Shown piece after piece: positions 1 to 11,848 of a DNA stretch of 64,000 nucleotides. The stretch is from assembly GCA_029449235.1 (NCBI GenBank), contig JANATG010000018.1:744001-808000 (forward strand), read 5' to 3'. The stretch is from Linnemannia schmuckeri. Lineage: Eukaryota; Mortierellomycota; Mortierellomycetes; Mortierellales; Mortierellaceae. The position numbers were made by a program, and so were the translations under genes. Position 1 is the stretch's first letter. Every line of letters starts with the position of its first letter. The notes below the pieces were generated by a model that saw nothing but the letters and a program-made list of their open reading frames with translations, was not told the DNA's origin and ran no database searches.

Positions 1-439
1 GACAGCTAACTAACTCAATTCATGCATGTTCGTGATTTAGTTCTTAGAGACGTGGTATGAAAGACGTACGGCTCTTATCGCCGATGGTGAGTCTTCTTTA
101 TGCACCCGCTGAAAATTATGACATACATAGAGCGTTAATCGTGGCGACAATTAGCTCTCATCAACGCATATCCCACTCTGGTTTTAATCAAGTAGCTTGC
201 CACGAGGCAAAAAGCCGTTTGTAAGCTTGTACTCCCGCTGTGAGCACAGCCTATGACAAAACTCTATCGCCCATTAACTCATTATTCCATTATTAGATAT
301 ACTCCCTCTGCGGCGCAAGGTATGCGAAAAAAAAGGCGAATATCTCTCAACAGCCTAATTGCGGACCTCAGAAGCAGCAAAGAGTACACCGAACAAGACT
401 TCTAACCACATGTATGCATGTTTCTCTGTGTTTTCTTAG

Positions 440-612
440 GAACGAATGCAGCGATTCAGGGCGCAATTCGTGTTGGACAATTACATCTACGCGATACGCG
501 ATTCTAGCCTAGAGTCCATCACCAACACGGTTGAGCAGTACCGCCAAGGGCGCTTCGCGTCCTCCCGACAGGCCTATGATACCAGCGAACGCTTTCGTCC
601 ACTTTTCCGCAA

Positions 613-647
<35 letters not shown>

Positions 648-776
648 GTTGACAAAGGGAAATTTATCTACACACATACTCTTTTTCTTCAACGCTGTGA
701 TGTGGCGTTGCATATATGGAGTCATCAGGTTCATGTTCAAGTATATCCCACAGATGGCCTGGAGCAGAATCCTTGA
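440..776 (+). CDS. Possible 3'-terminal exons of an unidentified gene (partial)
   Basis: A pyrimidine-rich tract ending in ttttcttag at 439 precedes an open stretch 440-613 that ends at an AAG/gtaaaa donor. The putative intron 614-728 carries a 30-nt A run (616-645) and ends in catcag. The frame resumes at 729 and stops with TGA at 774-776. The peptide (about 73 residues, with motifs such as FVLDNYIYAIRD and PTDGLEQNP) matches no family I recognise, and I could not find a convincing upstream exon in 1-439. It may be the tail of a gene starting left of the window, a relic, or a chance open frame. Confidence 0.3.
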
Positions 777-1002
777 TAAGGTCTACAGCAACCACCCCCA
801 GGTTGTCTTTTTGCCCCTCATAGCTAACCGTAGATGTGTCAAGGATTTCTCACAAAAGAGGCTTCATCTGTGCACTGAAGGATCCGAGGAATAAGGCATG
901 AAAGAGTGAAAGTTATTTGCTTTGTTTAATAAACATTTGAACAAATAGGATGAAAAAATTAAGTGTGCAAGCGTAAAAAGGTGAGAAGGGAATAAATTGA
1001 CT

Positions 1003-1020
1003 AAAAAAAAAAAAAAAAAA
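1003..1020. repeat. Poly(A) tract, 18 nt
   Basis: An uninterrupted run of 18 A lies 10 nt beyond the stop codon of the minus-strand Kelch gene. In that gene's orientation it reads as poly(T), so it is not a retained mRNA tail. Confidence 0.9.
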
Positions 1021-1029
1021 GACAACGGA

Positions 1030-3985
1030 TTAAGGTTTGCGTGAGGAAGGAATTACAAGGGCGTGGGGTCCCTTGGGTGGCTCCTGGAGCGTCTGACTCT
1101 CGATCTCCTTAGCAATCTCATCCAGATCCCTGACCATCTGTGAGTCACGGTACAACGATGATCCATTAGCGTCATCATTGTCGTTGCCGTCATTGTTGGT
1201 GGTGATGGCACCGGTACCATTACTGTTGGCAGGTTGTCCAAAGTACGCAGCTGTCTTGCCCTCAGTGGCTGCCGGGCGACCTGGTAACGGCTGTGATCCT
1301 ATCGCAATAAAATCCGGGTACGCCATCATTGCCGAGTGGTAGAGTGGCGACGTGACCAAAGTGGTCGGCGTTTCGGGTCCTGATGATCCGATCAAGATAG
1401 ATGAAGGACCGTATCCACGCGTGGGGGTCAGGGGCGGGTAGTGACCATCCTGATTCAGATCCTGAGCAGTTATAGTCTGTACGGGAACTCCGGGAGAGAA
1501 TCTCTGAATCTTGGCCTCCTCCTCGGGGACAAGACTCTGTGGGCTAGCGAGGTGGCGAGGTGTCGCTGCGGAAGGTTGGATCGTGTTGTTGACAAAGGTG
1601 TGGACCGTGGGTGATCGATTATCTGGTGACGAGGCCGATGAAGATGTTGAAGAGGACCCATACGAGTCAAGTTGTGGTTTCTGTTGGTTAGTTCTAGCAG
1701 ACGGTACGCGGACATGGTTAACTGTTATCTGCTGCAATGCGACGGGGTCCTTGGTGTCGGAAAATGTTCCCTTACGGCCGCCGGGGCTCCATGATGTCGA
1801 TGAGTCCTCTGCCTGGAGAAGTGCCGCTGCCAGAGCGGCGTCCGATCCTGCGTTACCACTGCCACCATAAGTACCACCACCGCTAGCGCTGTTATTGCTT
1901 CCTCCTAAATTAGACTTTAACGACGTTTTGGTAATTCCAAATAAGCTGCGTTTCTTGCTGACGACTGGAGATGGCGTCGAAACAAGCTCGTCGCTGGCGT
2001 AACCTGTATAAAGTGGAAGTGTCGTCATGGTGGGCGAGCTCTGTTCCGGAGCTTCAACAATCGCGTGTGGTGGTGGCGGCGGGGTGTATACGGTCTGGAC
2101 AGTAGGTTGTAAGGTCGAGATGTAGGCAGGACCCCTTGGCGCATTAATCGTCCTGCTGAAACCAGCCTCGTCCTTTTCGAGAGCATCGCCACTTCCTTGT
2201 AGCCTAGACGACCGCGCGTTTGGCTTTTGAGCATGAGGCATCGACGGTGATGAGGACCGGCGTCGTCTCCAAAAAATGAATCCGGCCACCCCTACAACCA
2301 AAATGGCTAGAGCGACTCCTGCACCGATCCCTCCTTTGGCACCTGCAGACAGTCCTGAGTTGTCATTAGTGTTACTGCTGTTGTTAGAGCCACCGCTGTT
2401 GTTAGAGCCACCGCTGCCACCACCTAATTCTGGACGGCAAGGTGAAGGCCAAATGCAGCTCAGTGGGCCACCATTATAACTGGTTTTCCATTCCCATGTC
2501 CCGGTATCGATAACAGCCACGTCTGGTGTCACATAATTATAACTGCTGCCCTTCATCAAAAAGCCTAAAATCATAGTCCAAAAATTGAAAAATGGGATGC
2601 ATTAGCATGAATTAAGAGCATTACGTTTTGAGTCGGCTGCGGTAAAAAGGATGCATGGTCGGTTGAAAGTGCGATCTAACGCGGGCGCCAAGGAGGCAAG
2701 AGTCGACCACATCATAGACAACCATCCCACCCCTTGCGGCAATTCGGCTGTTCGTCCATGCAACTGTGCTTCATTTTTTTCAGTCTAAAATCATAAACAA
2801 TGCATTACCTCCAACAACAACAATCTGGCCATAGGCGCCCAGTTGACAAGCGTGTCCAGCTCGAGTCATCTCCATCACAGGGCCGTCGATGGTGACAGAC
2901 TTCCAGCTCCAATCCGTCACGTTAAGAATCCAAGCATCGGCGAAGAAAGTGTCCGTGTTATCGGATCTATCCTTGCCGCCTTGGATGAAGACATTGCCAT
3001 CGGGCAGGACCACCCTGCAAGACTGATACCGCGGCGAGGGTGGGTTGTACATTGCTCTGCTTTCAATCGATAGTTGAGCTGGTGCCTGTCCGTTCGAGAT
3101 CAGGAATCCACTGCTGAGTGAAAAGCAGCCGCCGACTAATCCGTTACTGTTGAGAGAGTGGCATCCCCCGAAGGCCAGCGTCTTGTTCCGAGTTGGAAGA
3201 AAAACCGCAAAGGGCTCATATAGTGTCTGTAATATTGTATCGTTGGTTGCGAGGGTCCAGTACATCTTGGACGCATCCGAGGCTGACGTGTCTAAAACAG
3301 CAAGCTCCTTTGAAAAGCTCGCTTGCTGAAGCCCACCATAAATATACACCAGGCCAGTAACTTTGTCCAGAGCCATGCCAACGTTGAATCTCTTGTATCC
3401 TACAGAGCTGACCAGACCAGGTAAATTCGGGGTTGTGGTCCAAATCTGGCTTTTGATGTTGTAGATATAGGAAAGTGGGCCATAGACCTCCCTATTGCCG
3501 CCGGTCACAAAGTGTAGCCCATCCTTGCTGGGCGCAGCTTGGACCATGGTGAAGGTCAAGTTTCCTGGAAGGCGCGCCCAGGGAGCATTCGTAGTGTTGA
3601 AGGACTTTGTGAGGTCGAGTTTGAGAAACTGGTTCGATCCTAAGTTGGAGCCGGCAGCTGAAAACTTGATGACTCCTCCGTAGAGGTAAAAGTGGCCATC
3701 GGCCAGGACTGCCGAGGCAGCAAAGGAGACTGGCTGATAGGGAGAGGTGCCCTGACTGTTGGTTGGTTGAGGAGAGAGCAAGACAAGGAGAAGTAAGGAG
3801 AGGAAAAGAGTCGAAAAGGAGGTGGAGGTGAGTTGGTTGAGGAAGGAAGGTCTACGGTAGTGATTGTGGTGATGCCCTGGTGATGATAATCTAGGCAGGG
3901 TATGTGTGGTGTTGTGGTTGTAGGGTTGTTGCTTCTGGTCCTCAGAAGAGGAGGGGGTATGTGGGTAAGTGTGGAGGGGGGTCAT
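1030..3985 (-). CDS. Kelch-repeat single-pass membrane protein
   Basis: Two exons (3985-2809 and 2564-1030) with a 244-nt GT-AG intron give about 903 residues. Joining them restores a continuous Kelch strand (IVVVGGFLMKG). Residues about 50-75 form a hydrophobic signal peptide or signal anchor ending in QPTNSQG. The lumenal or extracellular part, about residues 76-440, carries repeated Kelch blade motifs such as FYLYGGV, VYIYGGL and VFIQGGK, with several N-glycosylation sequons. A Ser/Asn/Gly-rich linker leads to one transmembrane helix (about 471-491) followed by a WRRRR stop-transfer. The cytoplasmic tail of about 410 residues is disordered and rich in Ser, Pro and Thr. The architecture suggests a surface or endomembrane protein with a beta-propeller ectodomain. 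The ligand is unknown. The start is the only Met upstream of the signal segment. Family assignment is from motifs; function is not inferred. Confidence 0.85.
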
Positions 3986-4049
3986 TAGAAGTATGTAGGG
4001 GTTGCACCTGTAGCAAACACCACAGGGCGTGAATCCGAATGCTAAGGGA

Positions 4050-4340
4050 AAGGGATGGAGTAGTCGTTTGTGTGTGAATGAATGAGGAGAGAAGAAAGAG
4101 AGGAAGGAGGAAAGGAGGGGTGAAGGACAATGGCGTAAGAGAGAGAGAGAGAGAGAAAGAAAGAAAGAGATAAAGAGAGAGCACTAAGGTGGGAGGAGAG
4201 AGAAGAGGCAAAGAGGAGGAGGCGACTGAGCAAACTAATAAAACTAGGGTGGGACAAACAGAAAGAGGAGAAGGATGGGAAAAAAAAGAAAGGAAGAGGG
4301 CGGAGACAAGAGATAAATAAACAAACAAGGCAAGGCAAGT
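4050..4340. repeat. Purine-rich low-complexity tract (GA-type) upstream of the Kelch gene
   Basis: The plus strand is dominated by G and A, with runs of (GA)n near 4139-4155 and GAAA repeats around 4155-4170. On the transcribed strand this is a CT-rich leader or promoter. It produces spurious Ser/Leu/Phe-rich open frames on the minus strand. Fungal core promoters and 5' UTRs are often pyrimidine-rich, so a promoter role for the Kelch gene is plausible but inferred. Confidence 0.6.
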
Positions 4341-4710
4341 AAACAAAGGGGCTTGAAAGTGGAGCAGGGCACCCTGGATGTCGGTTCCTGGCTGGTTCCT
4401 CAACAGCCGATCACATCAGTTGGTATTTCAATCAACCCATCAGTCGCAAAAGGGGAGACAAAAATATTTTTCTTCTTTGTTTCTTAAGTCGGTTCCCTAA
4501 GACAGATCAACCTGACTGGGTCCACGTAGCTGTGGCCAGTAATAAAGGAAAGAACAACCAAGAACAACACACGAGGGAAAGAATGCTCACATACATACAC
4601 ATTAACGATATTTTCAGCGCTCAGCAATCCTTTTACTTTGCGCCAACCTTGTTTTGCCCTAGTCGCCTGGTCTGGATCCCAGCCGGGTATCTCTCACTTA
4701 GTCAGGAATC

Positions 4711-4761
<51 letters not shown>

Positions 4762-6033
4762 TCGTAGGATCCTCCATGATACTAAAAAGACAATCGAGAC
4801 AATACCGTTAGACCGAGGTCCAAGCGGAACTCAATTAATAACCAAGGCATGGCAGGGGTAAAAAATGAAAAATGGTTTGTTTGAAGACGGTACACCTGGA
4901 AGGGACTGCCCGCGCCCCGGTAGTCAGGATCTTTTTTGATCCGTCTGATTCTCCTCTCTCACGTACCACCTCTCGTCTTCTATCCCTCGAGACTGAAAAC
5001 CCACTTTTCAATGCCAGGCGGTAGTCTGCTTCCCTTTCATTTTTCTTATTCCTCAGAGCTCAGCGCACGATTGGTTAGGATGACGGTTGGAGAGAGTGGA
5101 TTTTGATTCCGCATCAAATCAAATCACGGCTCGTTCTCGCATGAGGAAGATGTAATCCACTTCTTCGATTAAGGGAGAAAAATTAACAGAATGAAGAGAT
5201 GACTCGCAGTTATACTTTTGCAACATCAACAAGGGCTAGTTTCCTATGGTATGATGTTGCAATCTACGATGGTCAGTTACAACATGTATAATGTTGATAT
5301 CCAATAAAGTTGTCGCCATGACAAGGCGAAAGAGCCTTGCTTTATGAAAAACAAATAATCAAAGAATAGTATCGATCAAAACAATCACAACTGGTAGTCC
5401 AGGCTTACAAAACCTTCAACTCTTGTAATTATTTTTTTTCTTCTTGTTTTTCTTCTGCTTTCATTGGAACGATGGCAACCCAATCAATATTCTTGACGGG
5501 GCACCTGGGTGCTCAGTAAAGTGCACAAATACACACGCACGCGCGTGTGTACGCCAGGGGTGCCTACTGGCCATCATCAGGTACAGCATCAGTCCAAGCG
5601 AAATAAACGTAGCGTTGTTTTCAGGGTCTGGACTGGTCACATTCTGCTCTCATGTTTTTGAGCACTCTTCAACGTCGATAATCACAGTTTGACTTTTCTT
5701 CTTTGTCGTTGACAAATTTATCGAGAGAACAGATCAAAATAGATAATAAACCAGCTCTATTCTCAAAGTTGCTAGTGGACCTAGGGACACCTGTCTTTGT
5801 CATTTCACATCTGTAATCCAACTGTGCACGGAAAAGTTCTAACACTTGCATACAAGTCTTATTTTTAGGGTGTACAAAAAGAAAAAATATCAGGGAATAT
5901 GAGCTATTCTGACTATATGGAGAGAAGCTACAGGGCAATGAGGAGAGAGGAAGGAAGTGAAAAAGTTTGTGAAAACGCGCAAAAGAAGAACATATGAACA
6001 AAAAAAAGAAAAACGTCCCAACGACGTTCCTAT
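4341..6033. other. Intergenic region without a supportable gene
   Basis: The stretch holds a 41-nt T run (4716-4756) and AT-rich sequence. A short alternating purine-pyrimidine palindrome (acacgcacgcgcgtgt) lies near 5530-5550. Open frames are short, lack splice-linked extension and have no recognisable motif. The right part should include the 3' UTR of the minus-strand gene ending at 6034, and the left part the promoter of the Kelch gene. Confidence 0.6.
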
Positions 6034-7492
6034 TTAGTTCTGCTTCTTTTCAAAACGTTGTGGCTGCTGGACGCTCAAGTTCCAGAAGATACCCATCATG
6101 GCAATGGGGACAATGATGACAGCGATCAACAAGCCCATAAAGATGCCCTGAGAGAAAAAGGTGTAATGGTGGAAAATTCCTGAAGGCTTCTGGGTGGGTG
6201 TTGGCTCTTCTGGCAACTGTCTGGCGCTGAAGCGGTGTGTGGGCAATTCCTTAATCTGGCTGGACGAGTACAAGACCAAGTAGTCATCCTGGTATTTCTT
6301 ATGAAGCTGAGCAATAATCTCCTCAACAGCCTCATCTATATTAACGACCACGCGTAGTGACAGTAATAATTAGAATACAATACTTCTTGTTAACTTGAGA
6401 ACCTCCTCGCCAAGCGCTCCGTGTAAACAAAATCGCGAGAGTGTCTTCTACTTACCCTTCTCATCGGCGGATCCAGCTGCAAGCTTCTTGTAGATAACTG
6501 AAGGTCCCTTAACAGAGCTCAGGGCATCTAATATTATGTTCCAAGATCAAACATGTCCCGTGTGTGAGTGCCTCATTTTTTTTCCTTTCAGTTTTGATCC
6601 CTGTCCTTCTTTCAATGCCTTCTGCCACTTTCCAGAAGTTGAGAAGCCAATCCATGTATCATTTACCAGAGTCGACGTTGATGTTTACAAGAGCAGCGTG
6701 GCACTTCTGGGAGAGACGCTCAGCCAGGGTCTCCAGATCAACAGCACCGTTGACAAAGGGAATCTGAAGCGAGCTCTCAGCACCTTGGACCTGGTTCTAT
6801 TGTCGGCAGTAAAATTGAAGATCAGTCTCGATTGATCAGCCAGCCAGTCAGTTAATTGATATCCGGAATGTCAATGTCCATTCCTATCCTGTAGTAGCTC
6901 TAAAGAAGCCCTTGAGTCCGTACCTTTAGCTTGTTGCGTTCACCACGTCCCAAATCAGCAGAGTGAAGCTATGCGTGTCAAAAAATGAGACGAAGCATTG
7001 GTTAGAGTCATGTACACGTAAGAAAACATCTGGAGTAGTCTCGAAAAACATCAATTGGGGGTCTCCTGCTAGCCTCACGCTCGACGTTTCGTTCAGTGTG
7101 TTCAATAAATGTTTACCTCTGGTTCGTCGATAACCAAAATGGCTTTGTGCGAGCAGTCGGCGAGATCATTCACACCCTCATGCAGATCCTGGACTGAAAT
7201 CACTTGAGTGTCAAGGCTTCTGGGCGAAAACCTATTCAAACAAAGTAAAGGGTCAAAAGGGTTGCCAGCGATAGCGTCACATCAGTGTCAGCAGGGTTCA
7301 GCAAGTCTTCTCAGTGAGGTTGGGTTGTTGCATGTATGAGCTCCTGGTCCTGCATTATACGACCTCTCCAGTGAGGGGAAGGGAAGAGCCTTACTCTTGT
7401 GGCGACCATGCGAGGAAGGGGCTGGTGTTCTCGACAGCAGAGACCTCGTAGAGGGATGCCAGAAGGAGGGATAAGAGTACAGTGGCGCGCAT
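6034..7492 (-). CDS. BIG1/Voa1-like (ATP6AP1-related) V-ATPase assembly protein
   Basis: Six exons (7492-7395, 7231-7117, 6968-6924, 6796-6667, 6527-6456, 6335-6034) join in frame to about 253 residues. A cleavable signal peptide (about residues 1-19) is followed by ENTSPFLAWSP, the start expected for fungal Big1/Voa1 proteins. A lumenal domain follows, then one transmembrane helix near the C-terminus after HHYTFFSQGIFMGLL. The last four residues are KKQN, a canonical KKxx di-lysine ER-retrieval signal. Yeast Big1 (about 335 aa) and Voa1 (about 265 aa) act in the ER on V0-sector assembly and, for Big1, cell-wall beta-1,6-glucan synthesis. Length is closer to Voa1. I cannot separate BIG1 from VOA1 orthology by eye. 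Every donor and acceptor is GT-AG and reading frame is kept throughout. Confidence 0.82.
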
Positions 7493-10400
7493 TGTATATA
7501 TTGAATTTTTGTTGATGGGTGAGTGTCGTCGTTCCTGGATGGTTGAGAGGTTGAGTGAGCGTAGAGACTGAAGGAGATGCCCTCCCAAAAGTCGACCTTG
7601 GTCTTCAGTCCCAAAGCGCGCGCTGACGAAGTGACGTCTCTTTGTGATGCAGTACAGGCGATCACATTTTCTTCGTGACTTATGCAAGGAAAAGGGTCAA
7701 CCTACGATGTCATGCTTCACTGTAGATCGTGCAGCTGATCGTACAAGGATAGTGCACATGACAGGAATGTCGCATATCGAAAGAACGCGCTTCGAATTAC
7801 AAACCTAGCATGCAAAGGCTGTCCACATCACACTGAGAAGCGCATCCACACTGAGTTGAAAAGAGAAAACTGCAAGGTTTCCTAAGGTGCAAAAGTCATC
7901 CTCTGGTCTTTTAATTCTTCACAGTAGCACTATAATAATAAAATCTCTGATTCTTAACTTCGTAGTGGTCTGTATGTGAAAACCGGCTGCAAGAATCGAA
8001 TATTGTATAGATGATTAGTAGCCTTGGGAGCCACTGGGGATTTCGTCTGGAAGTCTAACTGAACAATGGTCAATCGCAGCGAAAAGTACCCAGAATTGTA
8101 TTTTTGAACCAAGGATAGAGTTGTATCAAGTCTCGGTCGACTAGAACGCAGCTCGAGTAGTTCTTAAAAGGGTAGGAATGCCGAAATCAAAAGCAAAAGG
8201 TAAAATGGCGAAAGGCAAAGAGCAGAAAGGGAGAGAGATAGGTCAAGATGGCGCGACCAAATATAAACATCCATTTTTATTATTAATGATCTCGTATCTG
8301 GAAACTAGAACTCCCACATCGCTGGAGCGGATACATACTCTTCATTTCGTTCACTCATCTGGTACACACACACACTTCCTAGGGCCAAAGAATACAACAT
8401 ACTCATTGCTCTAAGGAACAAAAAAACGCGACGACTGTTTGACGCCAGAGTTACGCAAACTATGAGAGATAGAAACGAAATGCTCCCATATACCTCCAAC
8501 ACATCACCCTCTACATGAGGTAAGGAAAGAAGGAAGGAACGAGGGGTAGGATCGCTCTTTTTCTCCGTTGCTCATATTTGTGTGTCGGCCTGCCTCGCCT
8601 CGGTCTTGGAGATGGGCGAAATGATCGAAAAGAAAATGCAATGCAATGTGTTGAGTTCCATAAACCAAAAGCCCTTGTGGGCCTACGATGGACAACCCCG
8701 CATTTTCCCTTTTTTGAAAAAAGTCGCAACCAATCCAATGACAAGATGACCTTGGCCACGTACTATGCGCACTTTCCGTCCGTCTTGTTTGTTTCGCATG
8801 TTGCTAATGTTAATTTTCTTGTAGTCAAAAAGATGACAAAAATAACACAGAAGGCAAGAGACGGTGACAACAACAACAAAAAGCAACAGAACCATTTAAC
8901 TTTGTCGTAGTGTGTAAACACGCGTTTGTTGAAACCTACATGTGAAAAATGCATGTGCATTAACAAAGGAGAACGAAGAAAGTGATGGACTGAGGGAGGG
9001 TCAAAGTGCCCGGGGATTTACTATTCTTAATTGGTTCCTCCCCTTGAAGATCGGACATGGATGAGTCAGGTGTGTCATTCATATGTCGTTTTCTTTCTGT
9101 CTTTTTGTTGTATCCGTGGCAAGGCAATTTTTTTGTTTTTCTAAATGACAACGAGAGCATGGAAAAACAACTACTCCATTTCCATGTCAGTGTTTACCTT
9201 TTTCGATGCAAACACCAATTGGCAAGCATATATACAGACACAGAACCGAGGGAAAGAGCGAGACATGCACACATCTATTCATCTCTTATATTCAATGGAC
9301 AGATAAATGAAGAAGCTATTGTAAAAAAACAGAGAATGAGAGTAGGACGCGTTTGCTATTCGTGCATTTTGGATACGTAGCGGACCTCAGCCTCGGTCGT
9401 ACCCTAGATCTTGACGCCTCTCTTCCTCACAAGAGCCTCCTCTTTCTTTCTCTGTATCCTTTCTCCATAGCACAATTCCTCCCCAGATTGTAAGAAAAGA
9501 AAGTTAGTTTCAATGACTTTTCTTTCAATTGCACCTTGCTTTAGCCGTGCGTCTGGGGGAGAGAGAGAATATGGGGGTAAAGAGATGGTATTGCCGCCGC
9601 TTGCTGAACATATACCACTACCGCTACTGTTATTTGCCCGCTTTGACCGTATTCTCCTTCACTTCGTTGGTGGGGCTCCACTCCTGAACAATTTTTTAGT
9701 TCCTGGACGAAAAGAACGCAAATTGGACAAACTGTTATTTAATCTCCTCGGAATGATCCGGAGGTCGAAAATAAAATATTGCTCACCTTTTGAGGCAGGA
9801 GACTGTTTTTTTTTAAATAAGCCCAAGAGGGAGACAATTCTGAACCGATCGACTTACCCTTTCTCAATAAGGTTGAATAGAAACGAGACACAGTTTGTTG
9901 GTCTGCGAACAGGGCGGGCTACCTCTTTGCTTGTTTTCGCGGGGGGAGTAAGGGAGTAGGGGAAGAGGAAGGGAGGGATGAAAGAAGTGGCATGTTTTTT
10001 GGTAGGTTGGATTAGTTGGGTTACCAATGGGTTGACACATTGATGGCACAAGTTACTACCCATCTGTCGTTCGAATACAAGATTAGTTATTTCTGTCAGT
10101 TGTTCCTTGCTGTTATTCTTGTTTCCTTGGCTTTGTCATTGCCCCAAGAATTGGCAACTACCAAACACGGAGGAATCCCACGCCTTTTGGGGAACCGGCT
10201 CGAATGTCTGTTGTCTATGTTGTCTTCCAAAGAACAATAAAAAAACGAATGACCATTGAGGTTTCTTTCTTCGAGTATGTTGGGATGGGGGTGAGTACGA
10301 TGGAGTTTGGTTTTTTGGTACCTATTTGTCTGTAAAGAAAGGGCCGTTTCTAGGAGTTGCGCTTGTAGAAAATAATAACTCATATTTGAGTCATCTGTGC

Positions 10401-11828
10401 AATGAACAGAAGGAAAAAAAAAAAAAAAAAAGAAAGGACCAACAAAAATAAAGAATTGTCCGTTTGTGGAGTTTGGATGGTTGTTCATTCTCATGTATCC
10501 TCTTTCTTCTCTCCCACCTTCGCTCATTCGTTTTTCATTTTCATAGTTTACAAAGATGTGAGTAACAGGGCGTTATGTTTTGGGCGAGAGAGGAAGGGCC
10601 TAGTCGTTTCAGTAACACGAACGAAACAAACGCGGTCTTTTTTGGTGGTCGTTATTTTTGGTTGTATTTTCGATTGCTCCGTGTGCAATAAGCAGTTTTT
10701 TTTTGTTGAGTCCGGATTCCTCTATAAAACATTTCTCGATTCGATTTTTTTTGGTCCTGACCATCCACATCCACATACCCATCAGCCTCATATACTTTCT
10801 TCATACCCTCTTTTTTCTCACCCCATTGAAATTTAGAAATTCACCGTTGGCCATTTCAACGCCCAGCCAGCCCTGAACAATCTTCTTCCTTCTTCAAAGT
10901 AACGACTAATTTAGTTTAGTGAGTCCTTCAATTCCCCAAGGTGGCATTTTAGTCCAATTGATTCATGACGGAATAGTCAGCGAGGAAGGGGGAAACAAAA
11001 AGGTACTGTTTCTTATTGACGAGTCGGAGACTTGGCTTTGTCGTTCATTTTTTTATCTTTTGCAGGATGTCTTGGACTCTAATGCGCATATGTCTTCTCG
11101 GTCCATTCATCCTTGGCTCTATAGTTCTTTGTCTTTTTGCTTGGCCTTTTTATCGTCTGTGTAAGTAAGAGTGTGAAAGGCCAGTTGTTGGGTCAACTGA
11201 AGGATATGTAGGAAAGGTGCGAGTGTTGAGAGATGTGGAAAGCAGAGATGTACACAATGGATGATGGTGTGTCAGTCATAGTTGCATGGAGTGCCCAAAA
11301 GGAGCGAGCGAGTGAGTGGTGAGCATCAAGACACATTCAGGTTGGGTAGGAGTGGGATGACTCGATTGAGTCGTGATAGCATTTTCTAATTGAATGAGTA
11401 TGAGTATGAATAGAGAGTGGGTCCATGTGTCCCTTATGCTGGCTGTTGTACGACACATTCAAATATGAAATTCTTTTTCCGTGAATTGACGATGAACAAA
11501 CAATCGCTGTTTATTAACCAGCTCTGTTTTGCTTGATTTTTCTCTTTCTTTTTCTTTTTCAACCACCTTTGCACCCTGTTCATCCCTTCCTCTTCTACCC
11601 CACAACCAACCAACAGACAACACACACCTCAACCGCAGATCACATCATCCGCTTTTTCAACATCTCTCAACTTCGTTCCGTTCTCTCCGACCCTGTCTGT
11701 ACCTGTTAGTTATTTTATTACCCCCAACATCCCTCCCTCCTTCATTACACACCCACTGGACACTAATTTTAACACGCAAACAAACTTGACCTTATTTTTC
11801 TTCCTTTATTCTAAAAAAGAAAAGGAAC
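7493..11828. other. About 4.3 kb without a supportable gene
   Basis: No open frame here shows a recognisable domain or extends across credible splice sites. A G/A-rich patch at 8160-8250 is compatible with UTR. An 18-nt A run lies at about 10414-10431. The right end (11530-11800) is CT-rich and should be the malic enzyme promoter or leader. One weak candidate is a minus-strand terminal exon running from about 9480 down to a TAG at 9406-9404; it encodes a basic tail ending RKKEEALVRKRGVKI, but no upstream exon could be joined. Unannotated small or non-coding genes cannot be excluded. Confidence 0.5.
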
Positions 11829-11848
11829 AAAAAAAAAAAAAAAAAAAA
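11829..11848 (+). promoter_or_regulatory. Poly(A) leader directly abutting the malic enzyme start codon
   Basis: Twenty A residues immediately precede ATGG at 11849, so the start context is a pure oligo(A). An upstream in-frame ATG at 11786 would add about 21 residues ending in a Lys run and place a basic stretch in front of the presequence. I take 11849 as the start because the Ser/Arg-rich mitochondrial presequence begins there. Confidence 0.6.

Noticed and set aside
3942..4403. Leu/Ser-rich minus-strand frames upstream of the Kelch gene
   Set aside because: They come from a GA-type low-complexity tract. The composition is repeat-driven, although the frames resemble signal peptides or membrane segments.
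5523..5556. Palindromic acacacgcacgcgcgtgtgt stretch considered as a terminator or operator
   Set aside because: It is a short alternating purine-pyrimidine microsatellite in an intergenic region, with no partner features.
9513..9959. 148-codon plus-strand frame in the gene desert
   Set aside because: No motif, mixed codon use, no splice-linked neighbours.
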